Positions 51,408 to 60,450 of a DNA stretch of 64,000 nucleotides are shown in pieces. The DNA lies in contig NZ_NFMB01000005.1 in the NCBI RefSeq assembly GCF_002161215.1, forward strand, positions 62,001-126,000, written 5' to 3'. The stretch comes from Flavonifractor sp. An10 (GTDB taxonomy: Bacteria; Bacillota; Clostridia; Oscillospirales; Oscillospiraceae). Each line of letters opens with the position of its first letter. Positions within the stretch are counted from its first letter, which is position 1. Made by a program: the position numbers and the translations under genes. The notes under the pieces are model-generated. The model worked only from the letters and a program-made list of their open reading frames with translations, had not been told where the DNA came from and ran no database searches.

Positions 51408-52763
51408 TCATAACAAAGCCTTTTCTAACACCTTCTTTGTACGGGGGTGGTACAAAGCCTCGTCAAGCCCAAGCCAGCGAAATAGCAATCTTCTCATTCT
51501 GTACGATGGAATATATAGGTTAATTTTTTGTTCATTTCTTATAGCACTTCTCCAAATCCACTGCAATAATTCACTTATAGCAAAACATTCTTCGTCTATG
51601 GGGCTTCCCCTGCGTGAAAAGTACTTTTCTATTTCTGGGGGAAGGTAACGATTTAACAGATATATTAGCGTAGTGCGTTCTGAATAGTCATTTGTCGCTC
51701 TAGCCGTGCAGGAAACAAAGCATTGTAGTTTTCGCTTTTTTTCATCTGGTAATCTCCGCTCCTCGGCGGTAAGTTGTCGGATATACTTGAATCCTTTTGT
51801 CTTTTCCAACTTCTTATAAATATTGTGCTGTTTGGTGGTAGTCCACATTACGCTGTCGGTGGGGGCTTTCACCAGCATCTTGTAATTCCTCATGGCATTT
51901 TGAATTACTCGTATTTGTTCTGCACTTCTACCCTTTAGCCAACTCACAGAAAATGCGTTTGGTTTGCTCCCAATGCGGTTCAAGTTTCCGGAGTAAATAT
52001 TTATAAGAGAGGCCAGCGCACTCTTGCGTTCTTCGCAATCATCGTATGGACACAACTGGAATTTATCGTCCTCGGTGCGTTCTGCGGAACACTTTGTATA
52101 GGGCAGACCATAGACATTCATATACGCCGCAAGCATACTGCCCTCGAAAAGATATGTGAGAATATATATGTGCTTAAATGCTGTAAACACTTCCACTGGA
52201 TACTCCCAATACAGTGTATCGTCAATGCAACGCAAATTACCGCTTTTGGCAAGCCGCTCTACTTCTGAATAGTGAAAACCGTCTACTATTGCGCCGCTCC
52301 ACTCCACATGGTAGTTATCAGATACGGCAATATAGCCCTCCTGCCTTAGCCAACGTACATCTTCTTTTGTAATTGCCTTGTTATCGAGAGATTTCACAAC
52401 TTCGTTATATTCCTGGAAAATGTCAATGGCTTCATCCAGTATCAACGTATAATCTCCCTCGTGGATAAGCTGCACTGTTTCCGCCGTTGCCGTAAGAAAG
52501 AGGGCGTGTGTTGTAACAATACATTCCCCAGAAGCCAACAATTTATGGAAATTAGTTAGTTTTCCGCTTCCTGTATTGTAAGGCTGTTTGAACCGATGTT
52601 GTGTTCGTTCAATTACTCGGTCAATTTCGGATAAGTATGGCGTTACATAGATATAGTTGCCCTCCAAATCCTCATTGACTTTTTCCAGCATAGCGGTTGT
52701 CTTTCCGCTCCCCATAATGCTGTCCACAATTATTATGTCTGCGATAATCCCAACTCCCATCAA
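51408..52763 (-). CDS. P-loop ATPase, helicase-like
   Basis: 451 residues. Walker A DSIMGSGKTTAM (about 14-25), Walker B LILDEAIDI (about 108-116) and a THALFLTA segment between them, as in SF2 helicase domain 1. A clear second RecA domain with an Arg finger is not obvious; the C-terminal half (CFVSCTARATNDYSERTTLI, YLLNRYLPPEIEKYFSRRGS) may be a degenerate one. Probably a replication or DNA-handling protein of the element. The start at 52763 is the first Met; no strong ribosome site. Confidence 0.75.
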   Translation of the reverse strand: MMGVGIIADIIIVDSIMGSGKTTAMLEKVNEDLEGNYIYVTPYLSEIDRVIERTQHRFKQPYNTGSGKLTNFHKLLASGECIVTTHALFLTATAETVQLIHEGDYTLILDEAIDIFQEYNEVVKSLDNKAITKEDVRWLRQEGYIAVSDNYHVEWSGAIVDGFHYSEVERLAKSGNLRCIDDTLYWEYPVEVFTAFKHIYILTYLFEGSMLAAYMNVYGLPYTKCSAERTEDDKFQLCPYDDCEERKSALASLINIYSGNLNRIGSKPNAFSVSWLKGRSAEQIRVIQNAMRNYKMLVKAPTDSVMWTTTKQHNIYKKLEKTKGFKYIRQLTAEERRLPDEKKRKLQCFVSCTARATNDYSERTTLIYLLNRYLPPEIEKYFSRRGSPIDEECFAISELLQWIWRSAIRNEQKINLYIPSYRMRRLLFRWLGLDEALYHPRTKKVLEKALL

Positions 52764-52825
52764 TATAAAACTATGATTTGTTTGTGTGGTTACGATTCAA
52801 AAACGGCGTGGTTAAGCCATCCTTC

Positions 52826-53095
52826 TTACCAGTGCGTTATCCGTTTTGGCTTACCTGCTCGCTCAATAATGCGGTCATAAATCCAGTCCATACAATCGCC
52901 ACATACATTCAGCGTTACCCGCTCGCCGTCATGCTTGGAACCACGGCTAGCTTCAAGTGTAATTAGGGATGGGCCATATATGTCGTCCTGGTCGCATATA
53001 TCGCACTCAAAGCCAGACCATATAGAATCCATGCTTTCTCCTTCATTTTCCTCCGAAATCATTTTCAAAACATCGTCATAGTTCGTAAGCTCCAT
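52826..53095 (-). CDS. Small zinc-ribbon-like protein
   Basis: 89 residues. Two CxxC pairs, CDICDQ (about 36-39) and CGDC (about 66-69), could bind zinc. Acidic N-terminus. GGGAGGG precedes the ATG 53095. Function unknown; probably co-transcribed with the P-loop ATPase gene. Confidence 0.7.
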   Translation of the reverse strand: MELTNYDDVLKMISEENEGESMDSIWSGFECDICDQDDIYGPSLITLEASRGSKHDGERVTLNVCGDCMDWIYDRIIERAGKPKRITHW

Positions 53096-53547
53096 TTTGT
53101 TCCCTCCCTTCTGCGGCTCTGCCGCTTTTCTTTTTGGATGGGCATTGTTCCCGGCTCCTCGGCGCACTGCACCCTTGGGAGGAGAACATCAGCACGCCCT
53201 TTCCGCCCCTAACCACAGGGGGTGTACCCTGGGCGGCTGGGGAGCGGCGGGGCCGTCCCTGCACCCCTAACCGCAGAGGGGCAACCATCTTGTTAGCAAC
53301 TCAATATCTCTATGTCACATTGTCAAGGTACACGCCATCCAGAACGAAAAAAGACACACTTCCCGCAAGGCTCTTATGGCCTCATGGGTAAGTGTGTCTT
53401 TAACTTCTGTCGGCGACATTTTCAACTTACGGCAACATTATAACAAACCGATTTAGGTAGTTCAACCCAATGATATAAACAAAACCGATTTAGATTTCCA
53501 TTAGTCCAGAGGTAGAATCGGGCCGTGCTTATGTGGTGAACCGACTA
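53096..53547. other. Non-coding control region of the element
   Basis: No gene supported. Contains a 12-bp inverted repeat AAAGACACACTT/AAGTGTGTCTTT (53350-53361, 53390-53401) with further pairing inside, and a direct repeat AACCGATTTAG (about 53446 and 53482). These are the best candidates for an origin of transfer or replication. Confidence 0.5.
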
Positions 53548-53781
53548 CTAAGAAATATCCTGCTGGACAACTTCGGAAATACCAAAACCACCCCCGGCCT
53601 GTGCCTGTTCCCGCTCCATACGTTCTCTAACAGCTTGCAGGACATACGCTTGTACTGACTGACCAGCATTAGCGGCGGCGGCTCGTATCGTTGCCCCTAC
53701 CTCTTGTGTCGGACGTATCATTATATTGTCTTGTCTCCGATTGTAATTAGTGCTTGCCCTCTTTTGCGCTTCTGTTGACAT
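53548..53781 (-). CDS. Ribbon-helix-helix (Arc/CopG-like) protein
   Basis: 77 residues from ATG 53781 (GGGGGTG upstream). Beta strand DNIMIRPTQEVGATIRAAAA then NAGQSVQAYVLQAVRERMER, the pattern of an RHH DNA-binding dimer. Three copies of a TATCAGTTAACTGATA palindrome directly upstream suggest self-repression. Could also be the antitoxin-like control protein of the element. Confidence 0.8.
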   Translation of the reverse strand: MSTEAQKRASTNYNRRQDNIMIRPTQEVGATIRAAAANAGQSVQAYVLQAVRERMEREQAQAGGGFGISEVVQQDIS

Positions 53782-53793
53782 GGTATCACCCCC

Positions 53794-53813
53794 ATTAGAT
53801 TTTACCATCTAAT
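53794..53813. promoter_or_regulatory. Inverted repeat at the RHH gene leader
   Basis: ATTAGAT-6 nt-ATCTAAT, between the start codon and the operator-like palindromes. Confidence 0.5.
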
Positions 53814-53817
53814 ATAA

Positions 53818-53902
53818 ATATCAGTAAACTGATATGTTTCACAAAAATATCAGTTAACTTTTATGCAATATTCCATCTTCCCAAACTATCAGTTAACTGA
53901 TA
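53818..53902. promoter_or_regulatory. Three operator-like palindromes upstream of the RHH gene
   Basis: ATATCAGTAAACTGATAT (53818-53835), half-match ATATCAGTTAACT (53847-53859) and TATCAGTTAACTGATA (53887-53902). Spacing is 29 and about 40 bp. Confidence 0.65.
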
Positions 53903-54075
53903 TACTGAAAGCACACCAGGGGAACACCCCGACAGGTCAAGCCAAGGTGGACGATAGAATCAAGACCACCAGATAAGACCGGAACCGGATACGGGAGATT
54001 GTGACGCACTTAGAAGAACGCTATGCCGTAAAGCCCTCCGGCGCTTGACCTAGAAGAATGAAAGGAAGGTTGAAT

Positions 54076-54351
54076 ATGTCCAGTATCGAAATCATTTCCA
54101 AAATTGAAGCCCTCAAGGAATGGGAAACCATTCTGGAAGAAGCCAAGGCAGAGGTGGAAAGTCTCAAAGATACCATCAAGAAAGAGATGGACAGCCGGGG
54201 CGTGGAGGAATTGGAGGCCGGTCAATATATCGCTAGATTTACCACCGTCATTTCCAACAGGCTAGATACCACCGCGCTTAAGCGTGAGAACGCCGCCCTT
54301 TATCAGCGGTATCTCAAACAGTCTACCAGCCGCCGCTTTTCTATCGCATAA
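54076..54351 (+). CDS. Small coiled-coil protein of the element
   Basis: 91 residues (ATG 54076, AAGGAAGG upstream; an ATG at 54058 is possible). Strong heptad pattern (ISKIEALKEWETILEEAKAE, VESLKDTIKKEMDSRG) and a basic C-terminus (QSTSRRFSIA). Similar short proteins occur in Firmicutes mobile elements; function unknown. Confidence 0.75.
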   Translation: MSSIEIISKIEALKEWETILEEAKAEVESLKDTIKKEMDSRGVEELEAGQYIARFTTVISNRLDTTALKRENAALYQRYLKQSTSRRFSIA

Positions 54352-54498
54352 AACAAGCCCCTTGCACAACACGCCGACCAAAGCAAGAGTGCAAGAGACT
54401 TGACCCACACTCACCAAAGAGGGAGCGGGTATATTCAGTATAGCCGCCCGCTCCCTCAAAATCAACAACAATTTATTTGAACAAAAGGGAGCGTAACC

Positions 54499-55146
54499 AT
54501 GAAGGAATTAACCAAGTACAGCCGCCTTGCCGGTTATCTGGAAAAACTCTACGACAAACTGAATACTGACTTCTTCAATGGCGAACTTGACCGGCCTGTT
54601 ATCACTATCCAGAGCAGTAGCCGTAGCTATGGACACTACACCCTATACGACGCATGGAGCGTCAAAGGAGAAGGGTATAAGGAAATTAACATTGCCGCCG
54701 GGACACTGAACCGCCCCATTGAATATACTATCTGTACCTTGCTCCACGAAATGTGTCACCAGTATAACAACGAAATTGCACACGTCCAGGATTGTAGCCG
54801 TGGAGGAACCTACCACAACAAATATTTTAAGCGAACAGCCGAAGCCCACGGCCTGACTGTTACCCGTTCAGAGAAATACGGGTGGAGCATAACAAGCCCG
54901 TCTGATGAATTGCTCGACTGGATATTGAACAACGATATTCAAGAAATCAAGTTGAACCGCAACGAGTATCACGGTATCCGCATTGCAGGGGGTAATGCCG
55001 CCGCCGAAGGTGGAGCGCCTACGCCCTCCGCACGGCCTAACCACAACCACCGCTATGTCTGCCCCCACTGTCACAATATCGCCCGCTCCGGCAAGCCTAT
55101 CCGCCTTATCTGCGGCGATTGTCTGCAACCTATGATAGAGGGCTGA
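54499..55146 (+). CDS. SprT-like metallopeptidase-fold protein
   Basis: 215 residues. SprT-like fold: LNTDFFNGELDRPVITIQ, zinc site HEMCHQ (83-87) with a downstream His (TYHNKYFKR), and a C-terminal zinc ribbon CPHC...CGDC (about 190-210). Eukaryotic relatives cut DNA-protein crosslinks; bacterial ones are common on mobile elements. AAAAGGGAGC precedes the ATG. Confidence 0.88.
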   Translation: MKELTKYSRLAGYLEKLYDKLNTDFFNGELDRPVITIQSSSRSYGHYTLYDAWSVKGEGYKEINIAAGTLNRPIEYTICTLLHEMCHQYNNEIAHVQDCSRGGTYHNKYFKRTAEAHGLTVTRSEKYGWSITSPSDELLDWILNNDIQEIKLNRNEYHGIRIAGGNAAAEGGAPTPSARPNHNHRYVCPHCHNIARSGKPIRLICGDCLQPMIEG

Positions 55147-55150
55147 CCCC

Positions 55151-55345
55151 ATGCGGCGCACCACCAGACGCCGCTTGTACGTCCAGCAAAGGGCAATGGG
55201 GCTGTGCTTACTTCTGGTAAGCGGCCTCTTGCTCTGGCTGGCCTACTGCGGAAAAACACCCCTTGACCAGGATTGTACGGCGGTGCTGATAACGGCTCCG
55301 TTGGGTACATATCTGCTGACTACGAAAAAACTTGTGATTGTTTGA
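55151..55345 (+). CDS. Small membrane protein
   Basis: 64 residues with an Arg-rich N-terminus and two hydrophobic segments (LCLLLVSGLLLWLAYCG; AVLITAPLGTYLLTT). Begins 5 bp after the SprT gene, so it is probably translated with it. Function unknown. Confidence 0.6.
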   Translation: MRRTTRRRLYVQQRAMGLCLLLVSGLLLWLAYCGKTPLDQDCTAVLITAPLGTYLLTTKKLVIV

Positions 55346-55359
55346 AAGGACGGTTTACC

Positions 55360-55458
55360 ATGGGAAAATTTATCTGCTGTATTTTCATCTGCGCTCTTGC
55401 TATGGCGTGCGCTCCACTGGCCTTGCTCCTGCTGTGTCTTTGTGGATGGAAAGACTGA
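55360..55458 (+). CDS. Short hydrophobic peptide gene
   Basis: 32 residues, one membrane segment (CCIFICALAMACAPLALLLL). ATG 55360 with AAAGGA upstream, 14 bp after the previous gene. Weakly supported. Confidence 0.45.
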   Translation: MGKFICCIFICALAMACAPLALLLLCLCGWKD

Positions 55459-55502
55459 ACTACATAAGGGCGGGGTGCAATATCCCCGCCCTTGTCGTTT
55501 GC

Positions 55503-56096
55503 CTATCCAACCAGTTTGTAAAACGTGCTTTTCTTCATGCCAGTCAGCCGCATGGCCTCTACGGCGGTTATTTCCCCTATATGCCACCGCTCTATTACTT
55601 CATTCCAGTTATCAGGCTTAACGGCTCTTGGACGGCCTAAGTGCTTACCTTTTATCTTTGCCGCCGCGATCCCCTCCGCCTGCCGCTGGCGTATCGTTTC
55701 CCGCTCCTGCTGGGCAATGGAGGATAAAACTTCAATCAAAATATTATTTACCATTTCAAGAACCCATTCTTGCCCAGCTGGATACTCAATCATCGTTGTG
55801 GGCAAGTCCAGCACCTTCAAACGGATACCATTTTCTTTAAAGTATTGCAACTCGTTTTTAATATCCGCTTTGTTCCTACTTAGACGGTCAAGGGATTTTA
55901 CAACCAAAGTATCCCCACGGCGTAGTAAGGCCGTTTTAAGGGCCGTGTATCCCGCCCGGTCTAAGTTCTTACCTGATTCCTTGTCGGTGATTATGTCCCG
56001 CTCCTGCGCCCCTAGAGAGGCAAAGGCGGCAAGTTGGCGGTCAAGATTCTGTTCTTTACTGGATACCCTGGCATAGTAGTAAGTCCGATTTTCCAT
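55503..56096 (-). CDS. Small serine resolvase/invertase
   Basis: 197 residues. Catalytic Ser12 in YYARVSSKEQNLDRQ, LDRLSRN, and C-terminal HTH (WHIGEITAVEAMRLTGMKKS). Resolvase/DNA invertase family, distinct from the large recombinase at the left end. It may resolve multimers or invert a segment; no obvious inverted repeat pair was seen beside it. Confidence 0.92.
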   Translation of the reverse strand: MENRTYYYARVSSKEQNLDRQLAAFASLGAQERDIITDKESGKNLDRAGYTALKTALLRRGDTLVVKSLDRLSRNKADIKNELQYFKENGIRLKVLDLPTTMIEYPAGQEWVLEMVNNILIEVLSSIAQQERETIRQRQAEGIAAAKIKGKHLGRPRAVKPDNWNEVIERWHIGEITAVEAMRLTGMKKSTFYKLVG

Positions 56097-56278
56097 CAGA
56101 AAGCGCCCCTTTCCTGTTTCTGCTTATAGCTTAACAGGCGGGGCGCAATCTGCACACTTCAAGTTTCCAGAAAAGTCATTCAATTTTTGGATATGTCCAG
56201 AAAGTAAATCAGGGTATTTGATAGACGCTTAACAAGGCTACTTTCTTACCGTCTCCAAAGGTAGACTTTTTTAGTCTA

Positions 56279-57280
56279 TCAATCCATAATGCTGATTGTA
56301 ATTGCCTCTGCATCAGAACAATATACCATCCATTTAGTTGTCTCCCCTGGTTCTAACCCCTCTGCGCCAACGGCGTAAGTCCAAGCAGTATCAATTACTT
56401 TGTCGTTCTTGTCGTAAAGAGAAATTTTTACTCTGACAAATTCGACCGCTGTTTCTGAATTGTTCGTAGCAGTTCCTTCAACATAGGGGTTACTACCGGC
56501 GTGATATGTGCCAGTTATTTTCAGGCCATTCTGAGTGATAGCATCATTTCTCCCAATAGTTGGAATAGAGTGGTTTGCACTTTCGACGCTAACTGTACGT
56601 TCAAATTGAAGCATACCACCGTCTGGCTTTCCGACATCATCAAAATAACAGCTTAAGGAAACTTCACAAGCAAGACCATCCCTCCATGAACAAGAAAAAT
56701 AATTTCCACTTTGTGCATCTTTGTGTAGTCCGTATTGCTCACTCCAGCAAGTATCTGTTCCAAGGAACGCTGATATTTCACTGTGTAGCTGATTAAACAA
56801 ATCAGTTGTAAAATTCCCACCATCTTCAAACTTAAACACAATGGAAGATAATGTATCATTCCAATCAAAATTAAGAATAGCTGTTCCGGTACAACCTTGA
56901 ACTTCAAGCAAGTTTTCAACTATCATCTTACTTTTGATATATGTTGACTCTGCACTTGCCGCCTCAAATGATTCTGTCGTTTGAAGTTTTGATTGCAAAC
57001 AAGCAGACACGTTATCAGGTGTTGCATCTGGAACCAACACGCACCCAACAGGTAAACTGCCAATATAAGCTGGCTCATAGGTGCTCCAATCAGTCCCGTT
57101 GCTGGAGGCATCATTTTCATTATCGCTGACAACCTCAAAGCTACTATCCACTATATTTGACACCTGAAATTCGTTTTCTGCATCCTGCCTATTGGAAGAA
57201 TCCGTTTCGTTGCTGGAAATTCCACAGCCAGAAAGTAGTATCGTCATGCACATACAGGCAATGAATATGCTTCGCTTCAT
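56279..57280 (-). CDS. Lipoprotein with FxLYD-like C-terminal domain
   Basis: 333 residues. Lipobox LLSGCG (Cys19), a Ser/Asn/Asp-rich linker and a C-terminal domain (ENGLKITGTYHAGSNPYVEG-like, VRVKISLYDKNDKVIDTAW) of the FxLYD type found on clostridial surface lipoproteins. Middle region unassigned. Cargo of unknown use. Confidence 0.8.
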   Translation of the reverse strand: MKRSIFIACMCMTILLSGCGISSNETDSSNRQDAENEFQVSNIVDSSFEVVSDNENDASSNGTDWSTYEPAYIGSLPVGCVLVPDATPDNVSACLQSKLQTTESFEAASAESTYIKSKMIVENLLEVQGCTGTAILNFDWNDTLSSIVFKFEDGGNFTTDLFNQLHSEISAFLGTDTCWSEQYGLHKDAQSGNYFSCSWRDGLACEVSLSCYFDDVGKPDGGMLQFERTVSVESANHSIPTIGRNDAITQNGLKITGTYHAGSNPYVEGTATNNSETAVEFVRVKISLYDKNDKVIDTAWTYAVGAEGLEPGETTKWMVYCSDAEAITISIMD

Positions 57281-57386
57281 TTCTGTAACAGCCCTCCAAA
57301 GTATTCTTTTTTAGATATTGCTTTTAGAATATAGTTTTAGCATATCAGAAAAGATACAATTTAGCAAGAGGGAGGGTAGCGGCGAT

Positions 57387-57566
57387 ATGGCAAAGTTTAC
57401 ACCCAGGAAGTTTGAAAAAGAAGTTATATCCATGCGGATTTCTTCGGAAGTCTTAGAAAAGATTGACGATAAAGCGGCTAAAATTGGTATATCTAGGAAT
57501 GAACTGCTGAATCAGTGTATACAATTTGCGCTCGACAACATGGAGGACAATCCAAAGAACGATTAA
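57387..57566 (+). CDS. Ribbon-helix-helix (CopG-like) protein
   Basis: 59 residues. Strand EVISMRISSEVLEKIDDKAA then KIGISRNELLNQCIQFALDN: an RHH fold. GAGGGAGGG lies upstream of ATG 57387. No toxin gene is adjacent, so it is probably a regulator. Confidence 0.8.
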   Translation: MAKFTPRKFEKEVISMRISSEVLEKIDDKAAKIGISRNELLNQCIQFALDNMEDNPKND

Positions 57567-57602
57567 GACCGCCCTGTTTGTTGCAGGACGGTCTTTTTCT
57601 GC

Positions 57603-57932
57603 CTACTTCTGGAAAACCAGCGTATAGGCCCGGTCATAGTGCTTTGCCCCAAAATCGCCGCATAGCACGGCGACTATCGTGCCTAACACACTGGATTCCG
57701 TATCGACTTTAACACACTGTATCCTGTCCAGGTACAAAACGTTTTTCCCTGACTTCAAGTAAAGTATGTTTGGATTCTCATATATCTCCATGGCCGGAAA
57801 GGCCATCTCGACCTTACAGGGGTCTGCACACTGATACCACTCCTGATTTTCACTGTGGTAGATAATACGGGTAAATTGTTCCTTTTCGCAGTATTTCTTG
57901 AAATCGCTGACGGTCAATGTTTTCTTCATCAT
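57603..57932 (-). CDS. Hypothetical protein
   Basis: 109 residues. Beta-rich with a central NILYLKSGKNVLYLDRIQCV. GGGGGTGAG precedes the ATG. Convergent with the RHH gene. No family recognised. Confidence 0.65.
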   Translation of the reverse strand: MMKKTLTVSDFKKYCEKEQFTRIIYHSENQEWYQCADPCKVEMAFPAMEIYENPNILYLKSGKNVLYLDRIQCVKVDTESSVLGTIVAVLCGDFGAKHYDRAYTLVFQK

Positions 57933-57962
57933 TTCTCACCCCCTCTGCAAGTAATAGAAACA

Positions 57963-57980
57963 GGGGCGGAAAACCGCCCC
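57963..57980. other. Short hairpin GGGGCGG-AAAA-CCGCCCC
   Basis: Lies 30 bp upstream of the 109-residue gene on the minus strand and 26 bp past the candidate small ORF at 58005-58082. Confidence 0.4.
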
Positions 57981-58004
57981 CGCTCCTATGGTGGTGCTTG
58001 CGTT

Positions 58005-58082
58005 CTATGCGTCCGTCCATACTTTGATTTTACCATCCACCAATGCCAACGCACACTTCAAAATCAGCGGCTCAAACTTCAA
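58005..58082 (-). CDS. Possible 25-residue peptide
   Basis: From TTG 58080-58082 with AAGG 5 nt upstream: KFEPLILKCALALVDGKIKV then WTDA. Regular amphipathic pattern, but only length and a weak site support it. Confidence 0.25.
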   Translation of the reverse strand: MKFEPLILKCALALVDGKIKVWTDA

Positions 58083-58218
58083 TTTTTCCTTGTCGGATAA
58101 AGTTCAAAAATCCGCAAATCGTGTTTGATTTGTGCTGATACCCCGTTGCTACAAGATGCGTCATACCGTGACACCAAAAGAAGCGCCATTTGCGGTATCT
58201 TTAGGGAGGTATACCAAA

Positions 58219-58512
58219 ATGGCCTATTTGCAGATTGCGGCTCGGCTGAAACAGCTACGCATGGAGCGGGGCATGACACAGGCACAAGTCGCCCACCATG
58301 TGGGGGTGACCCGCTCGGCGTTCTCTGCCTATGAAAACGGCACACGCTATCCAAGTTATGATACCCTTATCAGTCTGGCGCACCTGTTCAGCGTTTCCAC
58401 GGATTTCCTGCTTTGTGTAGATAACCGGCACTTTGTAGATGTTTCCGGTCTGACAGTGGAAGAAACAGCGGCAATCAAAAATATGGTCAACCTGTTACGC
58501 TCCAAAAAATAG
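58219..58512 (+). CDS. XRE family HTH regulator
   Basis: 97 residues from ATG 58219 (GGGAGG upstream). Cro/CI-type HTH: ARLKQLRMERGMTQAQVAHH, VGVTRSAFSAYENGTRYPSY. C-terminal segment DVSGLTVEETAAIKNMVNLL. It lies 16 bp before the SLH protein gene and probably controls it. Confidence 0.9.
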   Translation: MAYLQIAARLKQLRMERGMTQAQVAHHVGVTRSAFSAYENGTRYPSYDTLISLAHLFSVSTDFLLCVDNRHFVDVSGLTVEETAAIKNMVNLLRSKK

Positions 58513-58528
58513 GAAAGGTCGCTGTCCA

Positions 58529-60412
58529 ATGAGAAGAAAATCCCTACTGTCGTTCATGCTCTCACTGTCCCTGTTGCTCTCTGCATTGCCCCTCACGGCC
58601 TACGCCACATTGGAAAATGATGCTCCACCCACTGACCCGCCGCCTGTATCGGAACCCACAGAAGATAGCCCACAGATACCGGAAGTTACTACCCTGGAAG
58701 AACTGCTTGCCGCTATTGATGCCGCTGAATCTGGAGATACAATAGCTTTAAACAACCAAATTTACATTGACCAAAATTGTGTTATCGGCGATACAGAAAA
58801 AGTGATTACGCTTATTCCAGGCGACACCTTTACCGCTGGAACTTTTTTGACCGTTTCCAGTTTTGCCGAACAGGACGTTACCATTCAAAATTTGAACCTT
58901 GACGGGCAGGGGGCGGCCCTCTCTGCCATTGTTGTAAACCACACATCACTTGACGATATTGTTGGACAATTTGAAATGTCCAATATCAATATCTCAAACT
59001 TTGCTTCCACAAACCGCCCTGTTATTCTGTCCGCTGTGACCGCCACAGTTAGCAACTGCACTTTCAGCGACAATACAGGCAGACGGACGGCGGGGATTGA
59101 ATTATCTTCAAACAGCACGGCTATCATTGAAAGCTGTACCTTTACCGACAATACTTCTGCCGGAAACGGCGGCGCTATCCTCTGCATGGGGCAACTGGAA
59201 CTTAGAAACAGCCAAATTTCCAATAATCAAGCTGGGGTGGAGGTTGACCGTCCATGTGTTGGTGGAAGTATTTATATCAGCAATACCGGTTCTGGACTAC
59301 TATATAACTGCACGATTACAGGCAACAATGCTAATCTAGGCGGCGGTATTTCCACCGATGGAAAGTTAGAAATTGTTGATTCCCTTATCTTTGGGAATAC
59401 GGGGGCAATGGGCGCAAGCGACATCTACGCCCCCAGCAACACGCCGCTGTCCATTTCCTATACAAACGGCATGGATTCTATTTATACGGAAAATGACCCC
59501 GTGGGGTATTATGCTGACTACTTTGAAAATGCTTTTGACCCGGAGAACAACGCAGTATTTTTAGGGGAAAGCCTCTCCATAGAAAAGGTTGATACCCACT
59601 TCGGAGCAAAGTTTGTGTTTGCCTCCGATTTGCCAGAAGAACCAGAACCCGAACCGATACCGCCGGAACAGGACACGCCGGATTCCTCCGACACTCCATC
59701 TGACCCCGAACCTGTTAAACCTTCTGACCCTGGTACCCCTGATAAGCCAGATATACCGGACAGCCCCGATGAATCAGATGAACCGGAAGAACCCGAACAC
59801 TCCAAAGACCCGGAACCGGATACCTCCGATGAAGATACCCCCGCCCCTTCCAGGCCGCACCGGCCCAGCCACAGCGATACCCCGGCGATAGAAATAACGG
59901 AACCTGTTAAGCTGGTGCTGTCCTGCGGCGACGCTGTTCTTGACCCCGCTGTCCCTCTGTTCCTCGCTGGATATGGAGATGGGCAAGCACACGAAAATGA
60001 CCTCATAACCAGGGCGCAAATTGCCGTTCTGCTGTACCGCTCCCTAACTCCCGCAAGCGTGGCTATGCTGTCCGGTGATTATGATACCTTTTCCGACGTG
60101 GAGCGGGGCACATGGTACTATGCTGCTGTTTCCGCTCTGGCCTCTGCGGGCATTGTAAGCGGCTATAACGGTTTCTTCCGTCCAGACGATACCCTGACCT
60201 CCGGGGAACTGATAACCATGCTGACACGCTTTGTAGAGGCGAAAACTGCCCCTATGCCATGGGTATCCTATCAAGGCCATTGGTCGTATCCAAGCATTGT
60301 AACCGCCGTTTCCTATGGCTGGATTGAAGATGTTTCGGAGATAGACCCTGACCGCCCCGTTGCCAGGGGAGAAGCAGTTGCATGGGTCAATTCAATTTTT
60401 GAACTCTGTTAA
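58529..60412 (+). CDS. Surface protein: beta-helix repeats plus SLH domains
   Basis: 627 residues. Signal peptide (1-26), right-handed beta-helix of polymorphic/parallel-beta type (NCTFSDNTGRRTAGIELSSN, STAIIESCTFTDNTSAGNGG; about 100-290), a Pro/Glu/Asp-rich linker (about 375-450) and a C-terminal SLH region (TFSDVERGTWYYAAVSALAS). SLH domains bind wall-linked polymers. The gene is element cargo; its role could be adhesion or wall modification. Ends at the terminator at 60423. Confidence 0.88.
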   Translation: MRRKSLLSFMLSLSLLLSALPLTAYATLENDAPPTDPPPVSEPTEDSPQIPEVTTLEELLAAIDAAESGDTIALNNQIYIDQNCVIGDTEKVITLIPGDTFTAGTFLTVSSFAEQDVTIQNLNLDGQGAALSAIVVNHTSLDDIVGQFEMSNINISNFASTNRPVILSAVTATVSNCTFSDNTGRRTAGIELSSNSTAIIESCTFTDNTSAGNGGAILCMGQLELRNSQISNNQAGVEVDRPCVGGSIYISNTGSGLLYNCTITGNNANLGGGISTDGKLEIVDSLIFGNTGAMGASDIYAPSNTPLSISYTNGMDSIYTENDPVGYYADYFENAFDPENNAVFLGESLSIEKVDTHFGAKFVFASDLPEEPEPEPIPPEQDTPDSSDTPSDPEPVKPSDPGTPDKPDIPDSPDESDEPEEPEHSKDPEPDTSDEDTPAPSRPHRPSHSDTPAIEITEPVKLVLSCGDAVLDPAVPLFLAGYGDGQAHENDLITRAQIAVLLYRSLTPASVAMLSGDYDTFSDVERGTWYYAAVSALASAGIVSGYNGFFRPDDTLTSGELITMLTRFVEAKTAPMPWVSYQGHWSYPSIVTAVSYGWIEDVSEIDPDRPVARGEAVAWVNSIFELC

Positions 60413-60422
60413 TACAAGAGGA

Positions 60423-60450
60423 AGTCGGTGCATAGAGGCACCGGCTTTTC
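60423..60450 (+). terminator. Terminator of the SLH protein gene
   Basis: AGTCGGTGC/GCACCGGCT stem then TTTTC. Confidence 0.75.

Noticed and set aside
57387..57932. Toxin-antitoxin pair (RHH plus 109-residue protein)
   Set aside because: The two genes are convergent rather than an operon, and the 109-residue protein shows no toxin motif.
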